From IMG/VR virus record IMGVR_UViG_3300046740_000358, positions 1 through 64,000 of that record: a stretch of 64,000 nucleotides of DNA; one strand, given 5' to 3'. Below, one piece after another: positions 54,590-62,866 of the stretch. A program made the translations under genes and the position numbers. This stretch comes from a virus. Within the stretch, counting starts at the first letter, position 1. The number at the start of each line of letters is the position of its first letter. A model generated the notes under the pieces. It worked only from the letters and a program-made list of their open reading frames with translations, did not search any database and was not told where the DNA came from.

Positions 54590-55570
54590 TTACGCGGTTG
54601 CCCGCTGCTCTTCCTCTCCCTCGTCCGGCACCATCTCCACACAGTCGTACGGGTGATCGGCGTCCGGACTCGGATCCATCGCGTCGGCGTCCAGCGCTTT
54701 TTGAAGCGCGGCCCCGTCGATGAATTCCGCTTCAAAGATGTGAGTCACCTGGAACAGTTTGGCAATTTCCAAGTGAAACGCATTGTTACCAGGCGCCTTC
54801 TCCTTTCGCAGTAGCAGCACCACCCCCGACGCGCTTTTCGTGACGTTCACAACGTGCGCCGCTACATCCGCCAACGTCTGAGCCGTTCGGTAGCGCGTCC
54901 CGAACCGAGTCCGAAGCGAGTTTGACGACCAACCCTTGCGAGCTAGCGTGTTCGCCCGCGTATCCACGATCGCGGTGATGCCCAGCGCGGCAACGATCCG
55001 ATCCAAGTGCTCGGGGAGCATCCCCTCATAGCCGATCGTGAAGACGGCCCGCGACAGACCGAAAAGCGGATCGGTCGGCGCGTCCTGCGGAACATCCGCC
55101 ACAACAGCCGCGCGCGGTATCACCGCAAGCTCGGTTGACGGCTCGGCAACCACGTCGATCGCGCCCTTGCGCTTGCGCGATGCCTTTGTCGGCGTCTCGA
55201 TCGGCACCACTTCCGGCCCAGACGTCGGCACCATGTCCGCCAGCGCGACCGGCGCCGATGCCTTGATCTCCCACGTCCCGATCGCGTCCGGCGCATGTAG
55301 CGCGTCGCGCACCTCCGTCATCGTCGCTACGGCCTTTGACCCATCCGACATGACCCGCCAAACCACCTGCCCACCGATCGGCGCCTTTAACCAGTCGAGC
55401 AATTCCTTACGCGCCCAGCCGAGACGCCGTGCCCGTGCCGTCATTGCCTCGTCCGTCTCGTTTTCCCCTCGGCGGAGATTGTCCACGCGGATCGTAGCTG
55501 TCATCCCATCGTCCAGCATTTCGTATGCCGCGACCGTCGGCGGACCCTGAACCTTCTTTGCTCGCTTCAT
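54590..55570 (-). CDS. protein with C-terminal DUF488 domain
   Basis: 326 residues. Residues 1-175: a unique, partly disordered region rich in Ala/Pro and Lys (TPTKASRKRKGAIDV). Residues 176-305: VFTIGYEGMLPEHLDRIVAALGITAIVDTRANTLARKGWSSNSLRTRFGTRYRTAQTLADVAAHV, the DUF488 pattern with TIGYEG and a VDTRA strand. DUF488 proteins are often in phages and islands and have unknown function. The long N-terminal addition is unusual and has no match that I recognise. Confidence 0.75.
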   Translation of the reverse strand: MKRAKKVQGPPTVAAYEMLDDGMTATIRVDNLRRGENETDEAMTARARRLGWARKELLDWLKAPIGGQVVWRVMSDGSKAVATMTEVRDALHAPDAIGTWEIKASAPVALADMVPTSGPEVVPIETPTKASRKRKGAIDVVAEPSTELAVIPRAAVVADVPQDAPTDPLFGLSRAVFTIGYEGMLPEHLDRIVAALGITAIVDTRANTLARKGWSSNSLRTRFGTRYRTAQTLADVAAHVVNVTKSASGVVLLLRKEKAPGNNAFHLEIAKLFQVTHIFEAEFIDGAALQKALDADAMDPSPDADHPYDCVEMVPDEGEEEQRATA

Positions 55571-55590
55571 CTTGAATTCCCCTTTCTGTT

Positions 55591-55833
55591 TTACGGATAT
55601 GTGTAGCCAAGTACCTTGCGGATCTGACGCTTGAACACCGCGCGTCGCGCGCTCGTCATTCCGTCGACGTTCGATCGTGCGGCGGCGAGCGCCTCTATCG
55701 CTGCGTCAATCTCGCGCGTCGCGCTAGAGCCGACCCACCTATTGCCGCCTCGGACGGCGGCGCGTGCGACGCGTATCGCATTGCGCGCATTTTTCAACCA
55801 TTCGAGCGTTGCCTTTGTTGCGATCTTGTCCAC
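55591..55833 (-). CDS. hypothetical basic helical protein, 80 aa
   Basis: Helical and very basic: TLEWLKNARNAIRVARAAVRG and AIEALAAARSNVDGMTSARRAVFKRQIRKVL. Bends towards nucleic-acid binding. Overlap with the next gene is absent, one base apart. No family recognised. Confidence 0.55.
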   Translation of the reverse strand: MDKIATKATLEWLKNARNAIRVARAAVRGGNRWVGSSATREIDAAIEALAAARSNVDGMTSARRAVFKRQIRKVLGYTYP

Positions 55834-55834
55834 G

Positions 55835-56101
55835 TCAGACCTCCACTTGCGCGTCGTGCGCGGCTAGAAATTGCTCCCAAAGTTGAAGCTTCAACTCGTG
55901 CCAGAAACCGAGAACGGCCTTCCGTGACAGCGCGCGGAGTCGGTTCGGATTCTTGCGGCAAGCCATGCCGCGCATCATTCGAACCACTGCGCGATACGAG
56001 AGACCCGTTCGGAATGCCGAGTATCCCGGCACCCCCCCTCCCCATTTCGCGTCCCTGTAAGCGTCTCGCTTGCTCACGGACCGCTTGCGTGCGCCCGTCA
56101 T
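55835..56101 (-). CDS. hypothetical protein, 88 aa
   Basis: ATG 56101 (MTGARKRSVSKRDAYRDAK) coupled to the upstream gene. Basic, helical: GLSYRAVVRMMRGMACRKNPNRLRALSRKAVLGFWHELKLQLWEQFLAAHDA. No family recognised. Confidence 0.55.
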   Translation of the reverse strand: MTGARKRSVSKRDAYRDAKWGGGVPGYSAFRTGLSYRAVVRMMRGMACRKNPNRLRALSRKAVLGFWHELKLQLWEQFLAAHDAQVEV

Positions 56102-56328
56102 CGGCGGACCTTTCGCTTGTACGGTCCGACCATGACCCCCCCATCGACCCCCTCGCCCGTAACGGCGTCCACTGCCGGAAAGTGCCGAATGTCCAGACAC
56201 CCCGCCTCTGCTACGCGCTCTGAGAATGCGTTTCGCTCTGCGATCGTCGCAAATACCGCGTGATAGTCGGCCGGACCCATGTCTCCGCTATTCCACGACA
56301 CCCCGAAACCGTTAGCCTCCGATGTCAT
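56098..56328 (-). CDS. hypothetical protein, 76 aa
   Basis: ATG 56328 (MTSEANGFGVSWNSGDMGP) overlaps the stop of the leaderless gene. Small alpha/beta protein: YHAVFATIAERNAFSERVAEAGCLD, then VDGGVMVGPYKRKVRR. The end resembles the end of the neighbour (CKGKVRR), perhaps from local duplication. Confidence 0.5.
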   Translation of the reverse strand: MTSEANGFGVSWNSGDMGPADYHAVFATIAERNAFSERVAEAGCLDIRHFPAVDAVTGEGVDGGVMVGPYKRKVRR

Positions 56329-56654
56329 CGGCGGACCTTCCCTTTGCACGCGGCGCAGAGCGATTCATCTACCTCCGCCGCTTGCTTGCCGCACCCGTCG
56401 CAATCGTGAAACGGTTCACCCGTCCTTGCGTCAATCCCGCGTGCCGTCGCGAACGCCACGATCGCGCGGCGCAATCCCTTCGCCGTCCCACCTACGGACG
56501 GAAAGAGCACCCCAGCCTGCGCGGCGTATGCCCGCGCGCGACGCATTCCCTCGGCCCTCGACACGCCCTTGTCCATGCCCATCTCGCCCGTAGCGTGTTC
56601 GGTCCAAGAGAAAGCATCCTGCAAAACCAACCGGAGATTTGTCGTCGTCGCCAT
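56325..56654 (-). CDS. first gene of the accessory operon, predicted leaderless
   Basis: 109 residues. MATTTNLRLVLQDAFSWTEHA, then MRRARAYAAQAGVLFPSVGGTAKGL and EPFHDCDGCGKQAAEVDESLCAACKGKVRR, a two-CxxC zinc knuckle. A good sigma70-like promoter places +1 at or within 2 bases of this ATG, and there is no Shine-Dalgarno in the CTTCTAC before it. So the message is probably leaderless. An alternative is an internal ATG (MGMDKGVSRAEG). Confidence 0.6.
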   Translation of the reverse strand: MATTTNLRLVLQDAFSWTEHATGEMGMDKGVSRAEGMRRARAYAAQAGVLFPSVGGTAKGLRRAIVAFATARGIDARTGEPFHDCDGCGKQAAEVDESLCAACKGKVRR

Positions 56655-56697
56655 GTAGAAGAGTATACAGACGATATCGGCGCTATCAATACCTCCT
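56655..56697 (-). promoter_or_regulatory. sigma70-like promoter of the accessory operon
   Basis: On the minus strand: -35 TTGATA (revcomp at 56684-56689), 16-base spacer, -10 TATACT (revcomp at 56662-56667). The +1 site, 6-8 bases further, falls at 56654-56656, the start codon. A GATATC palindrome lies in the spacer and two more upstream. AT-rich island in GC-rich surroundings. Confidence 0.75.
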
Positions 56698-56748
56698 AGA
56701 CCGATATCTATCTACAACGTCACTTTATGACGCCGTGCGCCGATATCG
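56672..56748. promoter_or_regulatory. three GATATC operator candidates
   Basis: CGATATCGG (56672-56680), CCGATATCT (56701-56709) and GCCGATATCG (56739-56748) lie 30 and 39 bases apart. The first is in the promoter spacer. Each GATATC core is fully palindromic. GATATC is rare elsewhere in this GC-rich window; one further copy sits before the RHH gene at 16275. Probably a regulator's sites. Confidence 0.6.
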
Positions 56749-56794
56749 CTCTGAGCCCCTACAGAACGCGCCTAGACCCGCCGATGCCTCTCCT

Positions 56795-56944
56795 ATGCCC
56801 ATGCCCCTCCCCGTCGTTTCCGTGCGCGTACGGCTCGCAACGTTGCTCACGTGCCGCGCCCTTGACCAACGTCTGCCTGCCGACGTGCGCGCGGCCTACC
56901 TGCGATCGGCGTGGCGCCTACTGCGCGACGTAGCTACCGAGTAG
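56795..56944 (+). CDS. possible 49-residue protein, plus strand
   Basis: ATG 56795 to TAG 56944 (MPMPLPVVSVRVRLATLLTC..., then DVRAAYLRSAWRLLRDVA). The frame stays open to the left to 56639, where it overlaps the accessory promoter. Its basic, Leu/Arg-rich pattern looks like protein, but no ribosome site or promoter supports it. The region 56655-56966 otherwise holds no other gene. Confidence 0.3.
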   Translation: MPMPLPVVSVRVRLATLLTCRALDQRLPADVRAAYLRSAWRLLRDVATE

Positions 56945-56966
56945 CCCGCCAGCGCGGCGCCTGCCG

Positions 56967-57362
56967 TCACGACCGGAACGCGGGGGAGACCGCGAGCCAG
57001 TAGCCCTGGCCAGCGGGAGGGACCGTCTGCTGGTGGCCGGCGTTGTCCGTGATGACGAAACGGAGATCGTGGTTGCTCCCAGGAGGGACGACGGGCCCCC
57101 CGGTAGAAAGCCAGTCGATCCAGATGGTGCCGCGCTTCACTGTGGGCGAGGTCTGCCGGATGACCACGCCGCGGGTGACCTTGGGATCGGTTGTGACCCG
57201 GTTCTGGTACTCGACGACAACCGTCTTGAACGTCAGGTCGGCGTTCTGCAGGTTCATCGGCAGGCCGACGATCGAAGGGGCCACGGGCGCGTCCAGGAGC
57301 ACGATCTCCTCGAGGGGGCCGGTGTCGCCGGGGCCGAGGGCAATGTCGGGAACTGCGCTCAT
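56967..57362 (-). CDS. probable virion-surface protein, 131 aa
   Basis: Beta-sandwich-like: NLQNADLTFKTVVVEYQNRVTTDPKVTRGVVIRQTSPTVKRGTIWIDWLS and DLRFVITDNAGHQQTVP. It follows the repeat-rich gene in the same operon, so it is likely a fibre-bound or decoration protein. No family recognised. Confidence 0.5.
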   Translation of the reverse strand: MSAVPDIALGPGDTGPLEEIVLLDAPVAPSIVGLPMNLQNADLTFKTVVVEYQNRVTTDPKVTRGVVIRQTSPTVKRGTIWIDWLSTGGPVVPPGSNHDLRFVITDNAGHQQTVPPAGQGYWLAVSPAFRS

Positions 57363-57374
57363 GTTGGTGTGCTC

Positions 57375-60191
57375 CTACGTGGCCTGTGGGTCGGGCTTCA
57401 CAACGATGATAGACGCATGCCCCCCCGGGAACCTAGCGGCGGCATGACCGCGCGGGAAGACGGCGCCGGCGTGACGGCGAAGGTGGGCGATGGTATCGGG
57501 CAGGATCCAGAGCGCGCCCGCCGCAGCGAAGGACTTGACGATGACGGTCGCAGTGCCGGTGATGAAGGTCGACCCGCTGACCCCGCTGGCGGTCACAGCG
57601 AAGGGGGCGAGCGCGGCGGCGACCTGGGCGACGTAGGTCTCGAGGCCAGAGCCAGCAGCACCAGCGGGCGGGATAGCGGCAGATCCGCTCCCCGTGATGG
57701 TCTCAGTGCCGGCGCCAGCGGCGGCGGGGGAGCGCGCGGCCGCGCTGCCCGAACCCGAGAACGTCTGGACCGCGGCGGCCAAGGCAGCGAAGGAGGCCAA
57801 GGCGGCGGCTCCCGTGCCGGTGATCCCGTTGACCGCCGATCCCGTTGCGGTGGCGGCGAAGGGTTGCTCAGCGGCCGACCCCGTCCCGGTGAACGTCTCG
57901 CCCCCAGAACTCGCGGCGGCGAAGGCTTGGAGCGCGGCCACTAGCGCCCCCGTGAAGGTCTCCGCGCCCGAACCTGCAGCCGCGAACGGGGACACCGCCG
58001 CGCTGCCGGCGCCGATGATGCCCCCGGTGGTGCCAGCGCCGCTGGCGGCGAATGCCTGGAGGGCGGCGGCCACCGTGGCGGTGAACGTCTCCAGGGCGGC
58101 GGCAGACGCCCCGAACGGCGCCAAGGCGGCCGAGGCGGTGGCTGTGAAGGTCTCCGCCCCAGTGGCGCTCGAGGCGAAGGGCGAGGCCGCTGCCGAGGCG
58201 GTGCCGCTGATCCCGCTTCCGCTGACCCCGGTGGCCGCCGCCGCGAATGCCTGGACCGCCGCGACAGCCGCCGCCGTGAAGGTCTCGAGCGCGGCGGCCG
58301 CTGCACCGAAGGGCTGGGTGGCGGCGCTGGCCGTCCCCGTGAACGTCTGCGCGCCCGAGCTCGCGCCCGCGAAGGGCTGCTCAGCCGCGGATCCAGATCC
58401 GCTGTAGGTCTCGGCTCCCGCTCCCGCCGCGCCGAACGGAGCCTCGGCCGCCGATGCCGTGGCAGTGTACAGTTCCGTCCCGATGGCTGCAGCGGCGAAG
58501 GGGGACTCGGCCCCACTTCCGCTCCCAGAGAATGTCTCGGCGCCGGCGCCGCTCCCAGCGAACGGGGCCTCAGCCGCCGCGCCCGATCCGGCGAAGGTCT
58601 CGGCGCCAGCGCCGGCCGCGCCGAATGGCGACACCGCAGCCGAGGCGGTGCCCCAGATCGCAGATACCAAGCCAGACCCACTTGCAGAAAACGGCGAGAC
58701 CGCCGCCGCCGCAGTCGAGGTGAACGTCTCCGCGCCAGCGCCAGCCACGGCCACGGGTGGGAGCGCCGCCGACCCGGTGCCGCTGTAGGTCTCGGTGCCA
58801 GATCCCGATCCCCCAAAGGGGGACGCAGCGGCGGCTCCCGTGCCGGTGAAGCCGCTCGTGCCCTTGCGAACGCGAACCAATAGCCCAGGGCCGCGGAGGT
58901 TCGTCGATGTTCCGCCGATCGTGGCCGTCATCGTGACGGCGGTGCTGCCAGACGCGGCGGTGACGGTCGCGACGGCCGCCAGCCCGCCGATGTCGTTGCC
59001 CGTGGCGATCTTGAAGTCGGCGATCTCGGAGACGGTCCCCGTCGTCAGTCCCGTGCCCGTGAACGCCTCGGCAGACGCCCCGCTGGCGATGTCCGTCGGA
59101 GAGCACATCAGCCCGATCAGGACGTCCGCCGCCGCGACGTCCACCGCCCCGAACGTCAGCGACACGTTGCCAGCGCTCGTGTCCTCGGCGTCGGACGTCG
59201 CGAAGTCGTAGGTGCCGTTGTTGGATCTGACCTGGATGAAGAACGCCCACGCGACGTTGTTAGTGCCGGTCGTGATCGTCAGCGTTCCGGACTCGCTCCC
59301 CGTGACCGTGTCCTTTTTGTAGAGGTATAGATTGGTGTTGCCAGTGTCAGCGCCGAGGGTCGCGCCGTAGCCTCCGGCCGCGAGCTTCGACGCCAGCAGG
59401 GTGAACCCGGCCGGCGTGGTGACGGTCCCCCCGTTCGCTGTCGACGGCTTCTGACCGACAACCAGCAGCAGGCCGTCGTCGGCTGTGAGAGACGGGTACG
59501 TCGGCGTGGGGTTCGTCGCGCTGTTGGCCACGGCGCTGATGGCGATGTACTCGATGTCACCGGGAACTGGCAGCCGCACCAAGTGCGCCTGCATCTTGAC
59601 GGTGCCCGTCGTGTAGGTCGGGGTGACGCTGAACGTCCCCATCGCCCCCGCTGACAGGTTCTCCTTGGTGGCGACTGCGATGTTCGCCCAGTCTCGGTGA
59701 ACGTCGGCGCGCTCCGTTGCGCTGTTCGTCCAGGACGCAAAACTGGTGTTCGAGCCGACGTTCTCGTCCGCCATCATCACGGCAATGGCGATGTCGTCTC
59801 CGGCGACTGCGGTCACGTTGTTGGTCGGCGTCCCGGTCGCCCCGCTAGCTACGCTGGCGCCCGCCTTGAAGTCGACGACCCAGGCCCCCTGAGTGCGTCC
59901 GCTCCACGCGGTGGCAATCCAAGCGTGCTCCCAAGTGCCGCCGTTGAATGGGAATGACCACGGGGCGCTAGCGACCTCAGCCGCGTTTTTCTGGAACGTG
60001 TAAAGCGTCTGCCCGCCGACGGAGTCGGTGTCCTGGCGCAGGAGCGTGAACCCAGACGGCGCGGCGACGGTGTTGTCGACGTTCACCATCATCTGGACCA
60101 AGATCCTATCCCCCGCCGACGCGCCGGCAGGCGCCGACACGGACGCGGCCGTTCCCACCCCGGTCCCAGATGATGCGCCTACGTACGCCAT
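57375..60191 (-). CDS. 938-residue repeat-rich virion fibre-like protein
   Basis: Two copies of a beta domain come first: residues 1-205 and 206-445, each with a GDxxLVxxMM...PSGFTLL or LLLVVGQ...PAGFTLLASKL start. From residue 448 to about 875, some 20 copies of a 21-residue repeat (consensus FTGTGSAAxxPFAAxGAGAET) follow. A short end with HLRRHAGAVFPRGHAAARFPGGH closes it. Alternating Gly/Ala/Ser suggests an extended fibrous shaft. Position at the far end of the structural genes supports a long tail fibre or head fibre. No known family. Confidence 0.65.
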   Translation of the reverse strand: MAYVGASSGTGVGTAASVSAPAGASAGDRILVQMMVNVDNTVAAPSGFTLLRQDTDSVGGQTLYTFQKNAAEVASAPWSFPFNGGTWEHAWIATAWSGRTQGAWVVDFKAGASVASGATGTPTNNVTAVAGDDIAIAVMMADENVGSNTSFASWTNSATERADVHRDWANIAVATKENLSAGAMGTFSVTPTYTTGTVKMQAHLVRLPVPGDIEYIAISAVANSATNPTPTYPSLTADDGLLLVVGQKPSTANGGTVTTPAGFTLLASKLAAGGYGATLGADTGNTNLYLYKKDTVTGSESGTLTITTGTNNVAWAFFIQVRSNNGTYDFATSDAEDTSAGNVSLTFGAVDVAAADVLIGLMCSPTDIASGASAEAFTGTGLTTGTVSEIADFKIATGNDIGGLAAVATVTAASGSTAVTMTATIGGTSTNLRGPGLLVRVRKGTSGFTGTGAAAASPFGGSGSGTETYSGTGSAALPPVAVAGAGAETFTSTAAAAVSPFSASGSGLVSAIWGTASAAVSPFGAAGAGAETFAGSGAAAEAPFAGSGAGAETFSGSGSGAESPFAAAAIGTELYTATASAAEAPFGAAGAGAETYSGSGSAAEQPFAGASSGAQTFTGTASAATQPFGAAAAALETFTAAAVAAVQAFAAAATGVSGSGISGTASAAASPFASSATGAETFTATASAALAPFGASAAALETFTATVAAALQAFAASGAGTTGGIIGAGSAAVSPFAAAGSGAETFTGALVAALQAFAAASSGGETFTGTGSAAEQPFAATATGSAVNGITGTGAAALASFAALAAAVQTFSGSGSAAARSPAAAGAGTETITGSGSAAIPPAGAAGSGLETYVAQVAAALAPFAVTASGVSGSTFITGTATVIVKSFAAAGALWILPDTIAHLRRHAGAVFPRGHAAARFPGGHASIIVVKPDPQAT
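57507..58850 (-). repeat. tandem 63-base coding repeats
   Basis: About 20 in-frame units of 63 bases (21 residues), with occasional 69-base units. Unit pattern: F/Y-T/S-G/A-T-x-S-A-A-x-x-P-F-A-A-x-G/A-x-G-x-E-T. Copies are diverged but in register, and the length is easy to change by unequal crossover. Confidence 0.85.
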
Positions 60192-60217
60192 CTAAAGCGC
60201 GGCCTCCGCGCCGCGAG

Positions 60218-60511
60218 TTACTTGGCCTTAGGGGTGACGGTGCCAACCGCGCTGACGGCAGGACCTGCCACGCCGGCCGTGCCGGTGTTGTCGCCAGTGG
60301 CGACCGTGCCGGGGCGCTCCGGGAACACGGGCAGCGTCGACTCGTCTGTGATGAACTCGGCTTCGTGGATCATCACCCAGCCCTCACGTCCGTGCATGCG
60401 CTCGCACTCGGCCTTGATGGGCGCCTGCTGCGCCTCCGTGGGAGGGGAGCGGAACGCATGGGAGGTCACGATCCCCGCCTTCTGATGCCGAACAAAGTAG
60501 ACCTTCGCCAT
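60218..60511 (-). CDS. hypothetical virion-operon protein, 97 aa
   Basis: MAKVYFVRHQKAGIVTSHAFRSPPT, then AECERMHGREGWVMIHEAEFITDESTLPVFPERPG and a Gly/Ala tail (GDNTGTAGVAGPAVSAVGT) like the fibre protein. Likely expressed with the fibre genes. No family recognised. Confidence 0.55.
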   Translation of the reverse strand: MAKVYFVRHQKAGIVTSHAFRSPPTEAQQAPIKAECERMHGREGWVMIHEAEFITDESTLPVFPERPGTVATGDNTGTAGVAGPAVSAVGTVTPKAK

Positions 60512-60520
60512 GGGGACTCC

Positions 60521-60931
60521 TTACGCGGCCTGAGTGATCGACAGGGAGGTGACGGCGACCGCAGCGCCGGCCGAGATGGCTACGCTGTTCAGGTTCAGGT
60601 TCGCGCCCGACGTCCCGACGCTGCCGTCCAAGACCGCGTCTCCGCGGGTGCCTCCCGACTTCACCAGCGAGAACCAAGTGGCGGTCCCGGCGGCGTTCGC
60701 GCTCGAGTCGGAGGTGATGGCGTTGGCGGCCTTGGCCCCGGCGGACGCAGCGGCGAACGCCGTGGCGTTCAGGGTGAGTTCGGCCAGCAGGACCTGGGCG
60801 CCCAGGGCGGTATCCGCGTCCGTTGGCTGGGTGCCGTCATAGATCCGAAGGAACCCACCGTTGAGCGGGTCGAAGCCGGCGTTAAGGGCGAGGTTTCGCG
60901 ATGCCGCCGCGGTCTTCGGGTTGAGCGCCAT
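60521..60931 (-). CDS. Ala-rich virion-like protein, 136 aa
   Basis: NLALNAGFDPLNGGFLRIYDG, LLAELTLNATAFAAASAGAKA and ATWFSLVKSGGTRGDAVLDGSVG, all beta-rich small virion-like domain. The pattern GGFLRIYDGTQP...LLAELTL is common in phage structural-operon proteins of unknown function. It stands upstream of the fibre genes. Confidence 0.6.
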   Translation of the reverse strand: MALNPKTAAASRNLALNAGFDPLNGGFLRIYDGTQPTDADTALGAQVLLAELTLNATAFAAASAGAKAANAITSDSSANAAGTATWFSLVKSGGTRGDAVLDGSVGTSGANLNLNSVAISAGAAVAVTSLSITQAA

Positions 60932-61003
60932 GCCAGCAAGGATAGGGCCGGGGGCTCGGACCCCTCAACAACGGGGCCGAGACTTGCGTACGTACCAGCA
61001 TGG

Positions 61004-61420
61004 TCAGGTCATCAAGATCGGCTCGAACCAGTGCCGGATGTTCCCAGTCTTGCCGGTGGCCTCTTCGGCTCCTGGCATCCCGAAGGCCGTCAGGACACGC
61101 GCGCACTCCGTATCATCAGGTGGCCGCCCGCGCTTCTCGATAGCCAGCCACCAATAGATGGCGTCCGCCTTCTCTGGCGAGGTCTCCTTGCCCAGACGCG
61201 ACACGACCACAAGCCCGCCATACGACCACGCTTCCGAGTCCGCTGGCGCCGGCAGTCGGGTCCAGTGCGATGGCGGGCGGCGTGGCCGCCGCGGGTCCGC
61301 TGGCGGGTGGTGCGACGCCCGGAACATCCGCTCGGCGAGCTTCTCCACGGCCGCGCGCTCGGCGGCGGCGCCCTTGAATGGCTCGTCTTCGACTCGGTAG
61401 CGGCGCGTTTTTGTCTTCAT
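61004..61420 (-). CDS. hypothetical protein, 138 aa
   Basis: ATG 61420 (MKTKTRRYRVEDEPFKGAAAE) overlaps the upstream stop (ATGA). Basic, then AWSYGGLVVVSRLGKETSPEKADAIYWWLAIEKRGRPPDDTECARVLTAFGMPG. No family recognised. Confidence 0.55.
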   Translation of the reverse strand: MKTKTRRYRVEDEPFKGAAAERAAVEKLAERMFRASHHPPADPRRPRRPPSHWTRLPAPADSEAWSYGGLVVVSRLGKETSPEKADAIYWWLAIEKRGRPPDDTECARVLTAFGMPGAEEATGKTGNIRHWFEPILMT

Positions 61421-61617
61421 ATCGTCTGCTCGAGGCGCATGCAGTCTGGGCAAAACACCTTCGGGTAGTGGTCGACGTCCCAGCCGCCTGCTGCGGCGTT
61501 ACCGATCAGGGCGTCGTCGTTTTCCCCGGGCTGGGAGACCTCGATCTCTTTGCACGGCTTGCCCGCGTCGTCGGTGCCGTCGCACCGCAGGACGCGGACC
61601 ATCTCCAGCGTGATCAC
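61417..61617 (-). CDS. Cys-containing protein, 66 aa
   Basis: ATG 61617 overlaps the glycosyltransferase-like stop. RVLRCDGTDDAGKPCKEIEV and VFCPDCMRLEQ suggest a small zinc-ribbon. No family recognised. Confidence 0.55.
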   Translation of the reverse strand: MITLEMVRVLRCDGTDDAGKPCKEIEVSQPGENDDALIGNAAAGGWDVDHYPKVFCPDCMRLEQTI

Positions 61618-62498
61618 TTCGACTCCCCCATGGCCGCGCGCAGTTCGCGGACGTAGGGCTCATAGACGACTCGGATCGTCTCCTCAGCCAGCGCGTATTC
61701 TGGGTTGGCGTACTGGGTGACCTCGCCGCCGGGGGACATGCGAAGGGACGAGAAGTGCCAGGCTACGAGTGTTCCACCGGCAACCGACGGTCCGTGCCGA
61801 GGTTCGTCCGGTCCGATCGCAGCCGCTTGGCTAGGCGCGAACTTCTTCGAGGTCCACGGCCCCGGGAACGCCCACGGGGGCAGGATGCTGGCCCCGCGAA
61901 TAAGTGACAGCTCCTCCAGGAACTTCTGGTCCGCGAACTTCCCGTCTTCGGCGCGGAAGTAGCACCACGCGCGGGTCATGTCCGCCCAGCGACGGGCGAT
62001 CTCCGCATCCCGCATGATGACCGACCCGCTGTTGTGGACGCCGTACAACTCGGCGTGGCTTTCGTGGGTGATGCCGGGGAGGCCCTCGGCGGCGCACGCG
62101 AAGTAGTGGGGCATGAGGCCCATCGGCGCTTGGTGCAACTCAACTTGTTCGAACAGCGGCTCGGGCGAGGAGAAGAAATAGAGATCGGCGTCGAGTTGGC
62201 ACACTGAATCGACAACGCCCCCGCGAAGTAGCAGCGCGGTCAGGTCGCCGCGCGCCGACCACATGCGCTCGTGCAGCGTCCGCGGCGGGCCCGGCAACTT
62301 ACAGGTCATCCACGCCTCGGCGAGCTCGGGATGCGCCACCACGCCTCCCGCGTTCGGGCCCTCGGCCCAGGCCGTGACGTCGTCATCCCACGGCAGAACG
62401 TTGAGGGTGAACGGCGCGCAGTGCCGCACCATCGAGGCGTGCAGCACCTTCAGGCGTGGAATGAACGCGCGATCGCAAACCGTGACGTAGTGTCTCAT
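61614..62498 (-). CDS. glycosyltransferase-like protein
   Basis: 294 residues. SVCQLDADLYFFSSPEPLFEQVEL is a nucleotide-sugar binding DxD strand, followed by YGVHNSGSVIMRDAEIARRWADMTRAWCYFRAEDGKFADQKFLEEL with a DQKFL motif. Both are typical of GT8-like bacterial transferases. Likely transfers a sugar to a virion or host-surface acceptor. Next to the fibre genes, this could decorate the fibre or capsid, or change the host receptor. Donor unknown. Confidence 0.75.
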   Translation of the reverse strand: MRHYVTVCDRAFIPRLKVLHASMVRHCAPFTLNVLPWDDDVTAWAEGPNAGGVVAHPELAEAWMTCKLPGPPRTLHERMWSARGDLTALLLRGGVVDSVCQLDADLYFFSSPEPLFEQVELHQAPMGLMPHYFACAAEGLPGITHESHAELYGVHNSGSVIMRDAEIARRWADMTRAWCYFRAEDGKFADQKFLEELSLIRGASILPPWAFPGPWTSKKFAPSQAAAIGPDEPRHGPSVAGGTLVAWHFSSLRMSPGGEVTQYANPEYALAEETIRVVYEPYVRELRAAMGESK

Positions 62499-62866
62499 GT
62501 TGCCTTCCTAGGAACGGTCACCGCCCGTGCGGCGTCGAGGGCCGCGAGGATTGTTCCGATCGAACAGCCAGTCTCGTGGGCAGGCGCCGGTTCGAATGCG
62601 TGAAATACGACGCCACATTCGTAACACGCCGTTTCTTCGCGGTCGGAGATCCATTCCAGCCGGCGCAGCGCCGCCTCCATCTCCGGGGCGAGGCGGATCA
62701 ACTCACCAGCCAGGGGCGACGCCAAGCGGACGTTCGGATCGTCGAAGTCGAACTCTCCGGAGATGACCTCGCGTCCATTCGCATCTTCGAGCCGCCAAGG
62801 CTTCCGAATGCCTCCCGAATCCGTCGTCATGGCCCACTGCCACGGCGCTGGGTGCTTGTCGCTCAT
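62495..62866 (-). CDS. hypothetical protein, 123 aa; paralogue of 14944-15444
   Basis: HPAPWQWAMTTDSGGIRKPWRLEDANG, VRLASPLAGELIRLAPEMEAALRRLEW and GTILAALDAAR occur in the same order in the protein at 14944-15444. An insertion CYECGVVFHAFEPAPAHETGC adds a possible zinc loop. Two copies 47 kb apart in one phage indicate an internal duplication of an unknown domain. Confidence 0.7.
   Translation of the reverse strand: MSDKHPAPWQWAMTTDSGGIRKPWRLEDANGREVISGEFDFDDPNVRLASPLAGELIRLAPEMEAALRRLEWISDREETACYECGVVFHAFEPAPAHETGCSIGTILAALDAARAVTVPRKAT

Noticed and set aside
57507-58850. Tandem repeats that could be mistaken for a CRISPR array or minisatellite
   Set aside because: Units are 63 bases, diverged, with no spacer/repeat alternation, and keep one reading frame; they are coding repeats.
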